Below, one piece after another: positions 8,387-16,867 of a DNA stretch of 64,000 nt. Source of the stretch: JAOPZW01 sp963803375 (GTDB lineage Bacteria > Actinomycetota > Thermoleophilia > Solirubrobacterales > Solirubrobacteraceae); the NCBI GenBank assembly GCA_963803375.1, contig CAWDMB010000011.1, positions 1 through 64,000 on the forward strand. Direction: 5' to 3'. Position 1 is the stretch's first letter; each line of letters starts with the position of its first letter. The notes under the pieces are model-generated. The model worked only from the letters and a program-made list of their open reading frames with translations, was not told the DNA's origin and did no database searches. Both the position numbers and the translations under genes were made by a program.

Positions 8387-9343
8387 ATGATCCATCCGAT
8401 CCCCAGCGGAACGCGCGACGTGCTGCCCGACGAGATGCGGGAGCTGCGCGCGATCACCGACATGCTCCGCGGCGTCTTCGAGCGCCACGGCTTCGGCGAG
8501 GTGTACACGCCGGCGATCGAGTACGAGACGGTGCTCCGCCGTGGCGACGGCGGGGTGCAGCCCGCCTACCGCGTCTTCGACGACCACGGCGAGGTGCTCG
8601 CCCTGCGCGCCGACATGACGGTCCCGATCGCGCGGCTCGTGGCGACCCGCTACCCGGCCGCCGACCCACCGCTGCGCCTGTGCTACATCGCCCACGCCTA
8701 CCGCCAGGTCGTCCCCCATCGCGGCCAGATGCGCGAGTTCCTGCAGGCCGGGATCGAGCTGCTGGGCGCTCCCGGCCCGCCGGGCACCGCCGAGGCGCTC
8801 ACGGTCCTCTGCCACGCGCTCGACGCGGTCGGCCTCGAGGGCTACCGCGTCGGCCTCGGCGACGCGTCGCTGTATCCGCGGCTGCTGCGCGCGCTGGGAG
8901 TCGCCGCGCCGGCACGCGAGCGCCTGCTGCACGAGCTCGCCACCCGCGACCTCGTGGGCCTCGAGCGCGAGGTGCACGAGCTCGGCCTGCAGACCGTCGA
9001 CGCGGAGCTCCTCGTCCGCGTTCCTCAGCTGCGCGGCGGCCCCGCCGTGCTGGAGGCGGCGCCCGGGCCGGTCGCCGACGCGCTCGTGGGGCTGCGCAGC
9101 GTGCTCGACCTCCTCGAGCCCGCCGTCGCCGCGCGCGTCATCTTCGACCTCGGGCTCTCGCGGGGACTGGGCTACTACACGGGTGCGGTCTTCGACGTCT
9201 ACGACCCCGCGCTGGGCGAGCCGCTCGGCGGCGGCGGGCGCTACGACGACCTGCTCGGGCGCTTCGGGCGCGACCTGCCGGCCGTCGGCTTCGCGATCGG
9301 CGTCGACCGGCTGCATCTTGCGCTGGCGGGGGAGGGGCGGTGA
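8387..9343 (+). CDS. hisZ: ATP phosphoribosyltransferase regulatory subunit
   Basis: 318 residues, homologous to class II aminoacyl-tRNA synthetases of the HisRS type: IPSGTRDVLPDE at the start, LRADMTVPIARL, QAGIELLG, and the C-terminal RGLGYYTGAVFDVY and GGGGRYDDLL motifs. It lacks the anticodon-binding domain of true HisRS (usually 420 residues or more), and it lies directly before a short-form hisG, which needs HisZ as partner for the first step of histidine synthesis and for feedback by histidine. ATG start, with an AAC-poor leader. Its TGA overlaps the GTG of hisG by four bases, so translation is probably coupled. A minimal HisRS is less likely because of this context. Confidence 0.88.
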   Translation: MIHPIPSGTRDVLPDEMRELRAITDMLRGVFERHGFGEVYTPAIEYETVLRRGDGGVQPAYRVFDDHGEVLALRADMTVPIARLVATRYPAADPPLRLCYIAHAYRQVVPHRGQMREFLQAGIELLGAPGPPGTAEALTVLCHALDAVGLEGYRVGLGDASLYPRLLRALGVAAPARERLLHELATRDLVGLEREVHELGLQTVDAELLVRVPQLRGGPAVLEAAPGPVADALVGLRSVLDLLEPAVAARVIFDLGLSRGLGYYTGAVFDVYDPALGEPLGGGGRYDDLLGRFGRDLPAVGFAIGVDRLHLALAGEGR

Positions 9344-9975
9344 ACCGCTTCGGTCTGACGTTCGCGGTCCCGCGCGGCGCGCTCTTCGACGACACGCTCG
9401 ACGCGCTCGCGCGGATCGGCGTGGACACGTCCGACGTGCGCGCGAACGATCGCCGGCTGCTCTTCGAGGACGTCGGCATCGTGACCATGCGCCCGTCCGA
9501 CGTCCCGACCTACGTCGAGGCCGGCGCGGCCGACCTCGGGATCGTCGGCAAGGACGTGCTCGGCGAGCAGCGCGAGCGCCAGGTCTTCGAGCTGCTCGAC
9601 CTCGGCTATGGCGCCTGCCGCATGGTCCTGGCGACCGTCGCCGGCGAGCCCGATCCCGCCGCCGAGGCGCTCCGGCGCCTGGGTGTCATGCGCGTGGCCA
9701 CCAAGTACCCGCGCACCGCCGCGCGCTGGTGCGAGCAGACGGGTCGCCAGGCCGAGATCGTGGAGGTCAAGGGCTCGGTCGAGATCGCGCCGCTCACGGG
9801 CCTGGTCGAGGCGATCGTCGACCTCACGGCGACGGGCACGACGCTGCGCGAGAACGGGCTCGTCGTGCGCGAGGAGATCGCGCGGGCGACGGCGCGGCTG
9901 ATCGCCAACCCGGTCGCGCACAAGCTCAGGGCCGAGGCCGTCGACGACGTGCTGGAGCGCCTGCGTGCCGGTTGA
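9340..9975 (+). CDS. hisG: ATP phosphoribosyltransferase catalytic subunit, short form
   Basis: 211 residues, the length of the short HisG that lacks the C-terminal regulatory domain. It condenses ATP with PRPP to open the histidine pathway. Motifs: FAVPRGALFDDT, ADLGIVGKDVL, ATKYPRTAARW, EVKGSVEIAPLTGLVEAIVDL and the PRPP loop TATGTTLRENGL. It needs HisZ, encoded immediately upstream with a GTGA overlap. GTG start. The next gene, hisD, begins 11 bases before its stop, so the operon is very compact. Confidence 0.93.
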   Translation: MNRFGLTFAVPRGALFDDTLDALARIGVDTSDVRANDRRLLFEDVGIVTMRPSDVPTYVEAGAADLGIVGKDVLGEQRERQVFELLDLGYGACRMVLATVAGEPDPAAEALRRLGVMRVATKYPRTAARWCEQTGRQAEIVEVKGSVEIAPLTGLVEAIVDLTATGTTLRENGLVVREEIARATARLIANPVAHKLRAEAVDDVLERLRAG

Positions 9976-11185
9976 GCGCCTGGCGCTCGGCGACCCCGAG
10001 GCGACCGCGCGGCGCGTGCGCGCGCTCGCGCGCGGCGCGGGCTCGGTCACGGAGGCGGTGCGGGCGATCGTCGACGACGTCCGCAGCGGCGGCGACGCCT
10101 CCCTGCGCGAGCACGTCGCGCGCCTCGACGACGTCGACGGCGACCTCGTGGTCGGGCCGGCCGAGCTCCGTGCCGCGCTCGCGGCGCTCGATCCCGGCGT
10201 GCGGGCGGGGCTCGACGTGGCGGTCGCGAACGTCCGCGCCGTGGCCGAGGCCGGCCTGGCGAGAGACGTCGACGTCGTGCTCGCGCAGGGCCACCGCGTG
10301 CGGCTGCGCGACGTGCCCGTCCGCCGCGCGGCGATCTACGTCCCGGGCGGGCGGGCGCCGTACGCGAGCACGGTCGTCATGGGCGTCGTCACCGCGCGCG
10401 TCGCCGGCGTCGACGAGGTCGTCGCCTGCGCCCCGTGCGCGCACCCCGTCATCCTGGCCGCGTGCGCGCTCTGCGGCGCCGACCGCGTATTCCGGATGGG
10501 CGGCGCGCACGCGGTCGCCGCCCTCGCCTACGGGACGGCCACGGTACCGCGCGCCGACGTCATCGCGGGACCGGGCAACCTCTACGTCCAGGAGGCCAAG
10601 CGCCTGGTCTCCGGCGACGTCGGCATCGACGGGTTCGCGGGACCGAGCGACGTCCTGGTGCTCGCCGGCGCCGGCGCCGACCCGGGCCTCGTCGGGCTCG
10701 ACCTCGCCGCGCAGGCCGAGCACGGTCCCGGCACCGTCGTCTGCGCGGTCAGCGACGACCCGAGCCTGCTCGACCGGATCGTGTTCGACCCGGGCGACGC
10801 GGCGGCCGCGCTCGTCGACGCGCCCGATCCCGCGAGCGCCCTGGCCTTCGCCGAGGCCTTCGCCCCCGAGCACCTCGAGCTCGTGGGCGCCGAGGCGGAG
10901 GCGCTGGCACCCCATGTGCGCAGCGCGGGCTGCCTCTTCGTCGGCCCCGAGAGCGCCACGGCGTTCGGCGACTACGTGGCCGGTTCGAACCACACGCTGC
11001 CCACCGGCGGCGCGGCCCGCTTCGCCTCGGCGCTGTCGGTCCGCCACTTCCGCCGGCGCATGAGCGAGGTGCGGATCGGCCGCGCGGCGGGCGCGCTCGC
11101 GCGTGCGGGCGCGCCGCTCGCCCGCGCCGAAGGCTTCGAGCGCCACGCAGCCTCGATGGAGGTGCGGGAGAATCCCGCGCCATGA
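9965..11185 (+). CDS. hisD: Histidinol dehydrogenase
   Basis: 406 residues. HisD carries out the last two NAD-dependent oxidations from histidinol to histidine and is a cytoplasmic zinc enzyme. Signatures: VPVRRAAIYVPGGRAPYAST, GPGNLYVQEAKRLVSG, GFAGPSDVLVLA, AQAEHGPG, FAPEHLEL and GSNHTLPTGGAARF, including the conserved Glu and His residues of the active site. Length is a little short of the usual 430. GTG start at 9965, inside the end of hisG. Ends in an ATGA overlap with hisB. Confidence 0.93.
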   Translation: MPVERLALGDPEATARRVRALARGAGSVTEAVRAIVDDVRSGGDASLREHVARLDDVDGDLVVGPAELRAALAALDPGVRAGLDVAVANVRAVAEAGLARDVDVVLAQGHRVRLRDVPVRRAAIYVPGGRAPYASTVVMGVVTARVAGVDEVVACAPCAHPVILAACALCGADRVFRMGGAHAVAALAYGTATVPRADVIAGPGNLYVQEAKRLVSGDVGIDGFAGPSDVLVLAGAGADPGLVGLDLAAQAEHGPGTVVCAVSDDPSLLDRIVFDPGDAAAALVDAPDPASALAFAEAFAPEHLELVGAEAEALAPHVRSAGCLFVGPESATAFGDYVAGSNHTLPTGGAARFASALSVRHFRRRMSEVRIGRAAGALARAGAPLARAEGFERHAASMEVRENPAP

Positions 11186-11772
11186 CGCGGACGGCCGAGC
11201 TCGAGCGCGAGACCCGGGAGACGAGCATCCGCCTCGCGCTCGCGCTCGACGGCACGGGCGCGGGCTCACGGGCGACCGGCGTCGGCTTCCTCGACCACAT
11301 GCTCGACCTGCTCGCGCGCCACGGACGCCTGGACCTCGACGTCGCGGTGACCGGCGACCTGCAGACGGGCCCACACCACACCGTCGAGGACACGGGCATC
11401 GTCCTCGGCCAGGCGCTCGACGCCGCGCTCGCCGACCGCGCCGGCATCGTGCGCTACGGCCACGCCGTGGTGCCGATGGACGAGGCGCGCGCCGCGTGCG
11501 CGCTGGACATCTCGGGGCGCCCGTTCTGCGCGTTCAGCGCCGACCTGCCGCCGGGGGGCACCGGCGGCTTCGACCACGAGCTCGCCGAGGAGTTCTTCCG
11601 CGCGGTCGCCAACGCGGCACGCCTGACCCTGCACCTCGAGGTCGAGACCGGCACGAACGCCCACCACATGATCGAGGCCGCCTTCAAGGCATTCGCGCGC
11701 GCGCTGCGCGCGGCGGTCGCGCTGGACCCGACGGAGACCGGCGTCCCCTCCACGAAGGGCACGCTGACGTGA
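11182..11772 (+). CDS. hisB: Imidazoleglycerol-phosphate dehydratase
   Basis: 196 residues, a stand-alone dehydratase without the N-terminal phosphatase domain found in the E. coli bifunctional HisB. It converts imidazoleglycerol phosphate to imidazoleacetol phosphate using Mn. The metal-binding repeats GFLDHMLDLLARHG, GPHHTVEDTGIVLGQAL and NAHHMIEAAFKAFARAL are intact. Near the middle, ALDISGRPFCAFSADLP is also typical. ATG start overlapping the hisD stop; its TGA overlaps the hisH GTG. A separate histidinol-phosphatase would be needed and is not in the window. Confidence 0.94.
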   Translation: MTRTAELERETRETSIRLALALDGTGAGSRATGVGFLDHMLDLLARHGRLDLDVAVTGDLQTGPHHTVEDTGIVLGQALDAALADRAGIVRYGHAVVPMDEARAACALDISGRPFCAFSADLPPGGTGGFDHELAEEFFRAVANAARLTLHLEVETGTNAHHMIEAAFKAFARALRAAVALDPTETGVPSTKGTLT

Positions 11773-12392
11773 CGCTCGGGATCGTCGACCACGGCCTCGG
11801 CAACCGCCGCAACGTGCAGAAGGCGTTCGCGCGCATGGGCGCCGACGCGGTCGTGACTGCCGACCATGACGCGCTGCGGCGCGCAGACGGGCTCGTCGTG
11901 CCCGGCGTCGGCGCGTTCGCGGCGGGCATGGCCGGCCTGCGCGAGCGTGGCCTGGACGAGATCGTGGTCGAGCGCGCCGCCGAGGGCACGCCGGTGATCG
12001 GCCTCTGCGTCGGGCTGCAGCTCCTCTTCGAGCGCTCGAGCGAGCTCGGCGGCGACACCGGCCTGGGCCTGGTCGCCGGCGAGGTGCTCCCGCTCGCGGC
12101 GCCGGGGCACAAGATCCCGCACATCGGCTGGAACGTCGTGCGCTTCGCGCGTCCGTCGGCGCTGACCGACGGCCTCGGCGATGCGGCCGCCTTCTACCAC
12201 GTGCACTCGTTCGCGCCGCGCCCGGCCGACGACGAGGTCGTCCTCGGCCGCGGCGACTACGGCGGGCCGTTCGTCTCGATCGTCGAGCAGGGCACGATCC
12301 TCGGGGCGCAGTTCCACCCGGAGAAGTCCTCGGCCGCGGGCCTGCGACTGCTCGCGAACTTCGCGCGGATCTGCGCGGCGGTCCGCGCGTGA
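11769..12392 (+). CDS. hisH: Imidazole glycerol phosphate synthase, glutaminase subunit
   Basis: 207 residues of the class I glutamine amidotransferase family. HisH releases ammonia from glutamine and channels it to HisF. The triad is visible: nucleophile Cys80 in IGLCVGLQLLF, and His and Glu in GAQFHPEKS near the C-terminus. VPGVGAFAAGMAGL is the oxyanion region. GTG start in a GTGA overlap with hisB, and its own stop overlaps hisA. Its partner hisF is not in the operon but lies at 21393, about 9 kb downstream on the same strand. Confidence 0.93.
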   Translation: MTLGIVDHGLGNRRNVQKAFARMGADAVVTADHDALRRADGLVVPGVGAFAAGMAGLRERGLDEIVVERAAEGTPVIGLCVGLQLLFERSSELGGDTGLGLVAGEVLPLAAPGHKIPHIGWNVVRFARPSALTDGLGDAAAFYHVHSFAPRPADDEVVLGRGDYGGPFVSIVEQGTILGAQFHPEKSSAAGLRLLANFARICAAVRA

Positions 12393-13135
12393 TCCTCTAC
12401 CCGGCGATCGACATCTCCGAGGGCAAGGCCGTCCGCCTGCGCCGGGGCGACTTCGGCGAGAAGACCGTCTACCGCGACTCGCCGCTGGAGGCCGCGCGCG
12501 CGTGGCTGCACGCCGGCGCCCGCTTCCTGCACGTCGTCGACCTCGACGGCGCGCGCACAGGCACGCCGCACGCCCTCGAGCACCTCGAGCGGATCACGCA
12601 GGAGTTGTCGGTGCCCGTGCAGTACGGGGGCGGCCTGCGCTCGCTGCCCGCGGTCCGAGACGCGCTGCGGGCGGGGGCCGAGCGGGTGATCCTGGGCACC
12701 GCCGCTTACACCGACGTCGACTTCCTCGACGATGTCATGGGCGCCTTCCGCGAGCGGCTCATCGTCAGCGTCGACACCCGCGACGGGCACGTGTCGACCT
12801 CGGGCTGGCAGGAGACGACGCAGATACCGCCCGACGGCGTCATCGAGCGCCTGCAGAACCGGGGGGTGCGCTCGTTCGTCTACACGAACGTCGATCGCGA
12901 CGGCATGCTCGGCGGCCCCGACCTCGGCGAGGTGCGGCGGATCGCGGCCGTCGTGCGCGGGCGCTTCTTGTACTCGGGTGGCATCGGGAGCCTGCGCGAC
13001 CTCGAGGCGCTCGCGGCCCTGCGCCAGGTCAACCTCGGCGGCGTCATCGTCGGCAAGGCGCTCTACGAGGGGCGCTTCACGATCGGCGAGGCCCAGCGCG
13101 CGCTCGAGGCGACCGGCCCTCGGCCGATCTACTGA
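12389..13135 (+). CDS. hisA: Phosphoribosylformimino-5-aminoimidazole carboxamide ribotide isomerase
   Basis: 248-residue TIM barrel. MILYPAIDISEGKAVRL supplies the catalytic Asp8 region, VQYGGGLRS and LYSGGIGSLRDL form the two phosphate-binding loops, and TNVDRDGMLGGPDL carries the second Asp. In actinobacteria this enzyme may also be PriA, which serves tryptophan synthesis too; sequence alone does not settle this, and no trp genes are present. GTG start overlapping hisH. It is the last gene of the operon, and its 3' end overlaps by seven bases the convergent haem-binding gene. Confidence 0.9.
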   Translation: MILYPAIDISEGKAVRLRRGDFGEKTVYRDSPLEAARAWLHAGARFLHVVDLDGARTGTPHALEHLERITQELSVPVQYGGGLRSLPAVRDALRAGAERVILGTAAYTDVDFLDDVMGAFRERLIVSVDTRDGHVSTSGWQETTQIPPDGVIERLQNRGVRSFVYTNVDRDGMLGGPDLGEVRRIAAVVRGRFLYSGGIGSLRDLEALAALRQVNLGGVIVGKALYEGRFTIGEAQRALEATGPRPIY

Positions 13136-13575
13136 CCGGGGGGCGGGTCCGCTGCGTAGGTGCGGCGCAGGCCGTCGGCCAGGCGTTCGCGCTGCGCCTG
13201 CGTCAGTCGCGCGGAGGGGTGGGCGAGCTTGTACTGCAGCGGCGGCATCGAGCCGGACAGCACCTGGTCGACGACCTCACGGACGTCCGGCTGCGGGCCG
13301 CCCCAGGTGGAGAAGTTGAGGCTCGAGCGCCCCTCGTCGACATCGCGCTGCACCAGCCACGAGACCGGCGCGATGTTCGAGTACCACCGCCAGCGGGTGT
13401 CGTAGCTGTGGCAGTCCGCGCACGCGTCGGCGACGAGCGCGCGCGTGGCCCCGCTCCCGAAGCGCGCGGTGCGGCTGGGGCGCGGGTTGCCATGGTCGCG
13501 GCCGTAGGGCACGAGCTGGGCCACGAGCAGGAGCCCGAGGAGCCCGGCGGCGACGAAGACGAGGCGGTGCCTCAC
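13129..13575 (-). CDS. Membrane-anchored haem-binding domain protein (c-type CxxCH)
   Basis: 148 residues. One N-terminal hydrophobic segment (about 4-22) serves as signal or anchor. ACADCHSYDTRWRWYSNIAP follows, carrying the CxxCH haem c attachment site, then PVSW and a C-terminal helix; this is the Haem_bd (PF14376-type) family arrangement. It is predicted to sit outside the membrane and carry electrons. GTG start at 13575, overlapping the ferredoxin stop. It is the last gene of a minus-strand redox operon with ferredoxin, ferredoxin reductase, a ferric-reductase-like membrane protein and ApbE. The partner and final acceptor are unknown. Confidence 0.8.
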   Translation of the reverse strand: MRHRLVFVAAGLLGLLLVAQLVPYGRDHGNPRPSRTARFGSGATRALVADACADCHSYDTRWRWYSNIAPVSWLVQRDVDEGRSSLNFSTWGGPQPDVREVVDQVLSGSMPPLQYKLAHPSARLTQAQRERLADGLRRTYAADPPPGQ

Positions 13576-13778
13576 GGGTACGCCTGCTCGCCGGTGGCAT
13601 CGTCGAAGACGGCGATTGCCACCGCCGGGCACGCCTCGGCTGCGCGCATCACGAGATCCGGCGGGCCGTCGCCGACGACGACGGCGGTGTCGTCGACGCG
13701 GAAGACGTCGGGCGCGACGACGGCGCAGTCGCCGTGGGCACTGCAGGCCAGCGGGTCGATCACGGGGACGATGCTCAT
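13572..13778 (-). CDS. Ferredoxin, 3Fe-4S type
   Basis: 68 residues. The cluster ligands are C12 in ACSAHGDC, C18, and C50 in ACPAVAI; the position that is Cys in 4Fe-4S ferredoxins is occupied by His or Gly, which is typical of the small 3Fe-4S ferredoxins that serve cytochrome P450s and other oxidoreductases. CAVVAPDVFRVDD matches the family. ATG start at 13778, overlapping the reductase stop by four bases; its stop overlaps the haem-binding gene. Being directly coupled to a ferredoxin reductase, it probably receives electrons from it. No P450 gene is in the window. Confidence 0.88.
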   Translation of the reverse strand: MSIVPVIDPLACSAHGDCAVVAPDVFRVDDTAVVVGDGPPDLVMRAAEACPAVAIAVFDDATGEQAYP

Positions 13779-14944
13779 GCGGCGTTCCTCTCGGGCCGGG
13801 TGTCCGTGTGCTGCAGCAGCCGACGCAGGGCCGGCAGGTCGCGGGGGCGACCGACGAGCAGGCCGGCGATCGGCCGCTCGCCGCGCAGGAAGAGCGCGCG
13901 CGCGTCGCCCGCTGCGGGGTCGCCTTCGGCCCGCACGCTGTCATGGCCGGCGGCCGTGCCGACGAACTGCACGCGCACGCCGTGCTGGTCGCTCCAGAAG
14001 CTCGGCGGGCCGGGCGCGGGCGCCGGGAGGCCGAGGATCGTCGCGCCGACGGCGGCGCCCTGGCGGGCCGCAGCCTCCCAATGGCCCCCGCCGGCGGCGT
14101 CGCCGGCCGCGTAGACGCGCGGCAGCGCGGTGCGGCCGGCAGCGTCGACGGCGAGCGCGCCGGACGGCAGGACGCGCAGCCGGCGTGAGGCCGCGCCCGA
14201 CCTCGTCAGCCAGCCGGTGGCCGGCGCCATCCCGACCGCCACGAGCACGGCGTCGCACGCGAGGCGGCGTCCACCGGCGAGCGTGAGCGCGGTGACGCGC
14301 CCTGCGCCGTGGACGGTCACGAGACGCGCGCCCGCGAGGACCTCGACGCCCGCGGCGGCGTGCAGCTTCGAGAGCCAGGCGCCGACCTCGGGCCCGAGCA
14401 CGCCAGCCAGCGGCGCCGCGGCGGCCTCGACGATCGTGACCTCCGCACCGAGCGCGCGGGCGGTCGCCGCGACCTCGAGTCCCACCAGCCCCGCCCCCAC
14501 GACCGCCAGTCGCAGTCCGGGCGCGAGCAGCGCGCGCAGCGCCAGCGCGTCGTCGAGCGTGCGCAGCGCGTGGACGCCCGCGCGGCCGCCCAGGGCCCGA
14601 AGCACGCGGGGTGCTCCGCCGGTGGCTACGACCAGGTGGTCGTAGCGCAGGCGCGCGCCGCCGGCCAGGACGAGCTCGCGGCGCTCCGGCTCGAGGCCCT
14701 CCGCGCGCGCGCCGAGCAGCAGGTCGACGTCGTGCTCTCCGTACCACGCTGCCGGACGCAGCGCGACGTCGGCGGGGCCGCTCTCGCCGGCCAGCAGCGC
14801 CTTGGACAGCGGCGGGCGGTCGTAGGGACGGCGCCGCTCGTCGCCGACGATCCGGATCGGTCCGTCCCAGCCGCGGGCGCGCAACGCCTCGCAGCAGCGC
14901 TGGGCGGCGAGGCCGCCACCGGCGATCACGACGCCCGCGGTCAC
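13775..14944 (-). CDS. FAD-dependent ferredoxin reductase
   Basis: 389 residues, of the oxygenase-coupled NAD(P)H ferredoxin reductase fold. Two dinucleotide motifs: GGGLAAQRC near the start for FAD and VVGAGLVGLEVAATA in the middle for NAD(P)H. RPYDRPPLSKALLAG is a hallmark of this group, and VYAAGDAAGG is the second FAD site. GTG start at 14944, overlapping the stop of the membrane protein gene by four bases. Its product probably reduces the ferredoxin encoded next. Cytoplasmic. Confidence 0.9.
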   Translation of the reverse strand: MTAGVVIAGGGLAAQRCCEALRARGWDGPIRIVGDERRRPYDRPPLSKALLAGESGPADVALRPAAWYGEHDVDLLLGARAEGLEPERRELVLAGGARLRYDHLVVATGGAPRVLRALGGRAGVHALRTLDDALALRALLAPGLRLAVVGAGLVGLEVAATARALGAEVTIVEAAAAPLAGVLGPEVGAWLSKLHAAAGVEVLAGARLVTVHGAGRVTALTLAGGRRLACDAVLVAVGMAPATGWLTRSGAASRRLRVLPSGALAVDAAGRTALPRVYAAGDAAGGGHWEAAARQGAAVGATILGLPAPAPGPPSFWSDQHGVRVQFVGTAAGHDSVRAEGDPAAGDARALFLRGERPIAGLLVGRPRDLPALRRLLQHTDTRPERNAA

Positions 14945-15522
14945 GACGAGGCCCCCTCGGCCGCGGGGCGCGCGAGCCGCGCCGGCCGTCGAGCGGCGAC
15001 ACGGCGCAGGAACAGCGCGGCGATCGGCACCGAGGTGGCGAGCATGGAGGCCCGCAGCCACGGCGTCGCCGCATCGGTCCCCGCGCCGATCGCGTGCACG
15101 AGGCCGAGCACGTAGACGAGCGCGGTCGCGCGGTGCGCGCGCCGCCAAAGCCTGGGGCCGATCCGGCGGCGCGCGTAGAACGACAGACCGAGCAGGGCCG
15201 CGAGGTAGGCGGCGACGATGCCCAGGCCGGTGAACGCCGGCCGGTAGTCCATGGCGAACGGGACCGTCGCGCCGGCCACGCCGGGATGCAGCCACGGGTC
15301 GGCGAGGAGCGTCAGACCGTGGACGGCGATCGCCACCAGCCCGGCGAGCGCGGCATGCTCGTGCAGCGCCATCAGCGTGCGAGACAGCCCGGGCCGGCGG
15401 GCGATCCGCCCGGCCATGGCCAGGCCGGCGGCCACCGCGACCGTGACGAGGGCCAGCGCGACGAGGCCGGAGGCGCGCGCAGCCAGCCACCAGCCGTAGT
15501 GGAGCGGATCGGGGGCGATCAT
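14941..15522 (-). CDS. Ferric reductase-like transmembrane protein
   Basis: 193 residues with about six membrane helices (for example GLVALALVTVAVAAGLAMAG, then HAALAGLVAIAVHGLTLLAD). His residues in LMALHEHAAL, AVHGL, RRAHRATALVY and LVHAIG are placed as haem b ligands on two helices, as in the ferric reductase-like/MsrQ superfamily. It would carry electrons across the membrane. ATG start at 15522. It is flanked by apbE and the ferredoxin reductase with four-base overlaps on both sides, so the three products very likely work together. Confidence 0.82.
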   Translation of the reverse strand: MIAPDPLHYGWWLAARASGLVALALVTVAVAAGLAMAGRIARRPGLSRTLMALHEHAALAGLVAIAVHGLTLLADPWLHPGVAGATVPFAMDYRPAFTGLGIVAAYLAALLGLSFYARRRIGPRLWRRAHRATALVYVLGLVHAIGAGTDAATPWLRASMLATSVPIAALFLRRVAARRPARLARPAAEGASS

Positions 15523-16457
15523 GCGGCCGCCGCCGCGCTGCGGGGGCGGGTCAGCGCCCCGGCGAGCTGCACCGCGCCGTCGTCGTCGATGAGCACGCCC
15601 CCGTGCTCGGCGAGCAGCGCACGGCCGGCGGCAGGACCGCTGAGCAGCGCGGCCTTGGCCAGCGTCTCGGCCTCGAGCGCGGTGGAAGCGATCGCGGTGA
15701 CGCTCACGAGGCCGGTCCACGCCGGTTCTCCGGTGGCCGGGTCGATCAGATGGTGGGCGAAGCCCCCATCCGGCCGCCGCCACAGGCGCGCGTCGATCCC
15801 CGAGGTGGCGATCGCGCCGGGCCCCAGCCACAGTCGATGCACGGCTTCGCCGGTGAACGGGTGCGCCACCTCAACCTCGAAGGGCGTGCGATCGGCGTTC
15901 TTGCCGCCGACTCGCAGGTCGCCGCCGCAGTCGACGGCGAAGCGCTCCCGGGCCGCCAGTCGATGGGCGACGGCATCGGCGGCCAGCCCCTTGCCCGTGG
16001 CGCCGGGGTCGAGCTCGACCCCGGACGGGCGCCGGACGACGCCCGCGCGGTCATCGACGCGGATCGAGCGCCAGGCCCGGCCGGGGTGCGGTCGCGCGGC
16101 GCGGCGAGGCGGGGCCCACGCGAGCGCCGTCCGCAGGTTCGCGGGGGCCACGCCGGCCAGCGAGCGTGCGTAGCCCGCGCGTCGCAGCGCCGGGAGCACG
16201 GTCGGATCGACGAGGCCGGCGGTCCGCACGGCGGCCCACAGCCCGGCGCCGACCGCCGCGCGCAGCAGGGCCGAGGCGGGCGCGACGGCCCGCGGACAGC
16301 GGTTGAGCGCCGACAGCTCGCTGTCGGGCCGAAAGCGCGACAGGCGGGCGTCGAAGGACGCAAGCCATGCGCGCGCGTCCTCCAGCGCGCCGCGGTCCGA
16401 ACCGATCAGTCGCACCTCGGTACCCATGCAGGGGAAGCTGAGCTCGTGCTCGCTCAC
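15519..16457 (-). CDS. apbE: FAD:protein FMN transferase (ApbE family)
   Basis: 312 residues. ApbE splits FAD and attaches FMN covalently to a Thr or Ser of target proteins outside or at the membrane. Signatures: FPCMGTEVRLIG, LSRFRPDSELSALN, VELDPGATGKGLAADAV, FAVDCGGDLRVGG, and HHLIDPATGEPAWTG with SVTAIASTALEAETLAKA. There is no clear signal peptide, so this member may be cytoplasmic. ATG start at 16457; it overlaps the genes on both sides. No classical FMN-binding target domain is encoded nearby; the two small proteins upstream in the operon are the candidate targets. Confidence 0.92.
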   Translation of the reverse strand: MSEHELSFPCMGTEVRLIGSDRGALEDARAWLASFDARLSRFRPDSELSALNRCPRAVAPASALLRAAVGAGLWAAVRTAGLVDPTVLPALRRAGYARSLAGVAPANLRTALAWAPPRRAARPHPGRAWRSIRVDDRAGVVRRPSGVELDPGATGKGLAADAVAHRLAARERFAVDCGGDLRVGGKNADRTPFEVEVAHPFTGEAVHRLWLGPGAIATSGIDARLWRRPDGGFAHHLIDPATGEPAWTGLVSVTAIASTALEAETLAKAALLSGPAAGRALLAEHGGVLIDDDGAVQLAGALTRPRSAAAAA

Positions 16458-16867
16458 GAGGACTTCGTGACCAGCGGGGCGGAAGCAGGGACGGGCGCGG
16501 GTGCCGGAGCGGCCGTCCGGGCAGGAGCGGTCCGGGCGGCGGGAGCCGCCGGGGTGACGGCCCGCCGCGTGGCGACGACCGCGGCCTGCACGCGCGGTGT
16601 CGCGCCGCCGTCGTCGGCGTCCTCGACCTCATGGACCACGATGCGCTTGACGATCACGTGCCGGACGAGAGCGCGGCGCGGTGCCGGCGCGGCCTCGGCG
16701 ACGGCACGGCGTGCGCCGAGCACCGGGTCTCGCCCGAGGCGCATCTGCGCCGCGAGGAGCGCGAGCACGATCACGAAGGCCAGTCCCGATGCGACGGCGA
16801 CGGCGCGCAGGGTCGGGCGCCGGGGCGGCCGGCCGGGCCGACGCTCGGCTGCCGACGCCCTAGTCAT
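16454..16867 (-). CDS. Single-pass membrane protein with Ala/Pro-rich tail, possible ApbE target
   Basis: 137 residues, not assigned to a family. A basic N-terminus (ERRPGRPPRRPTLR) precedes one membrane helix (about 21-40), after which comes a basic/hydrophobic stretch RHVIVKRIVVHEVEDADD (69-86), GGAT (87-90) and a disordered Ala/Pro tail. The GGAT site after two Asp weakly resembles the S/T-G/S-A-T core of ApbE flavinylation sites. ATG start at 16867, overlapping the upstream gene by eight bases, and its stop overlaps apbE. The position between apbE and another small secreted protein suggests a shared redox role, but function is unproved. Confidence 0.6.
   Translation of the reverse strand: MTRASAAERRPGRPPRRPTLRAVAVASGLAFVIVLALLAAQMRLGRDPVLGARRAVAEAAPAPRRALVRHVIVKRIVVHEVEDADDGGATPRVQAAVVATRRAVTPAAPAARTAPARTAAPAPAPVPASAPLVTKSS

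Noticed and set aside
8387..9343. hisZ as a true histidyl-tRNA synthetase
   Set aside because: The anticodon-binding domain is missing, the length is 318 residues, and it is coupled to a short-form hisG.
12181..14286. A 701-codon plus-strand open frame over hisA and the redox genes
   Set aside because: It is out of frame with hisA and antisense to ferredoxin and its reductase, both of which are strongly supported.
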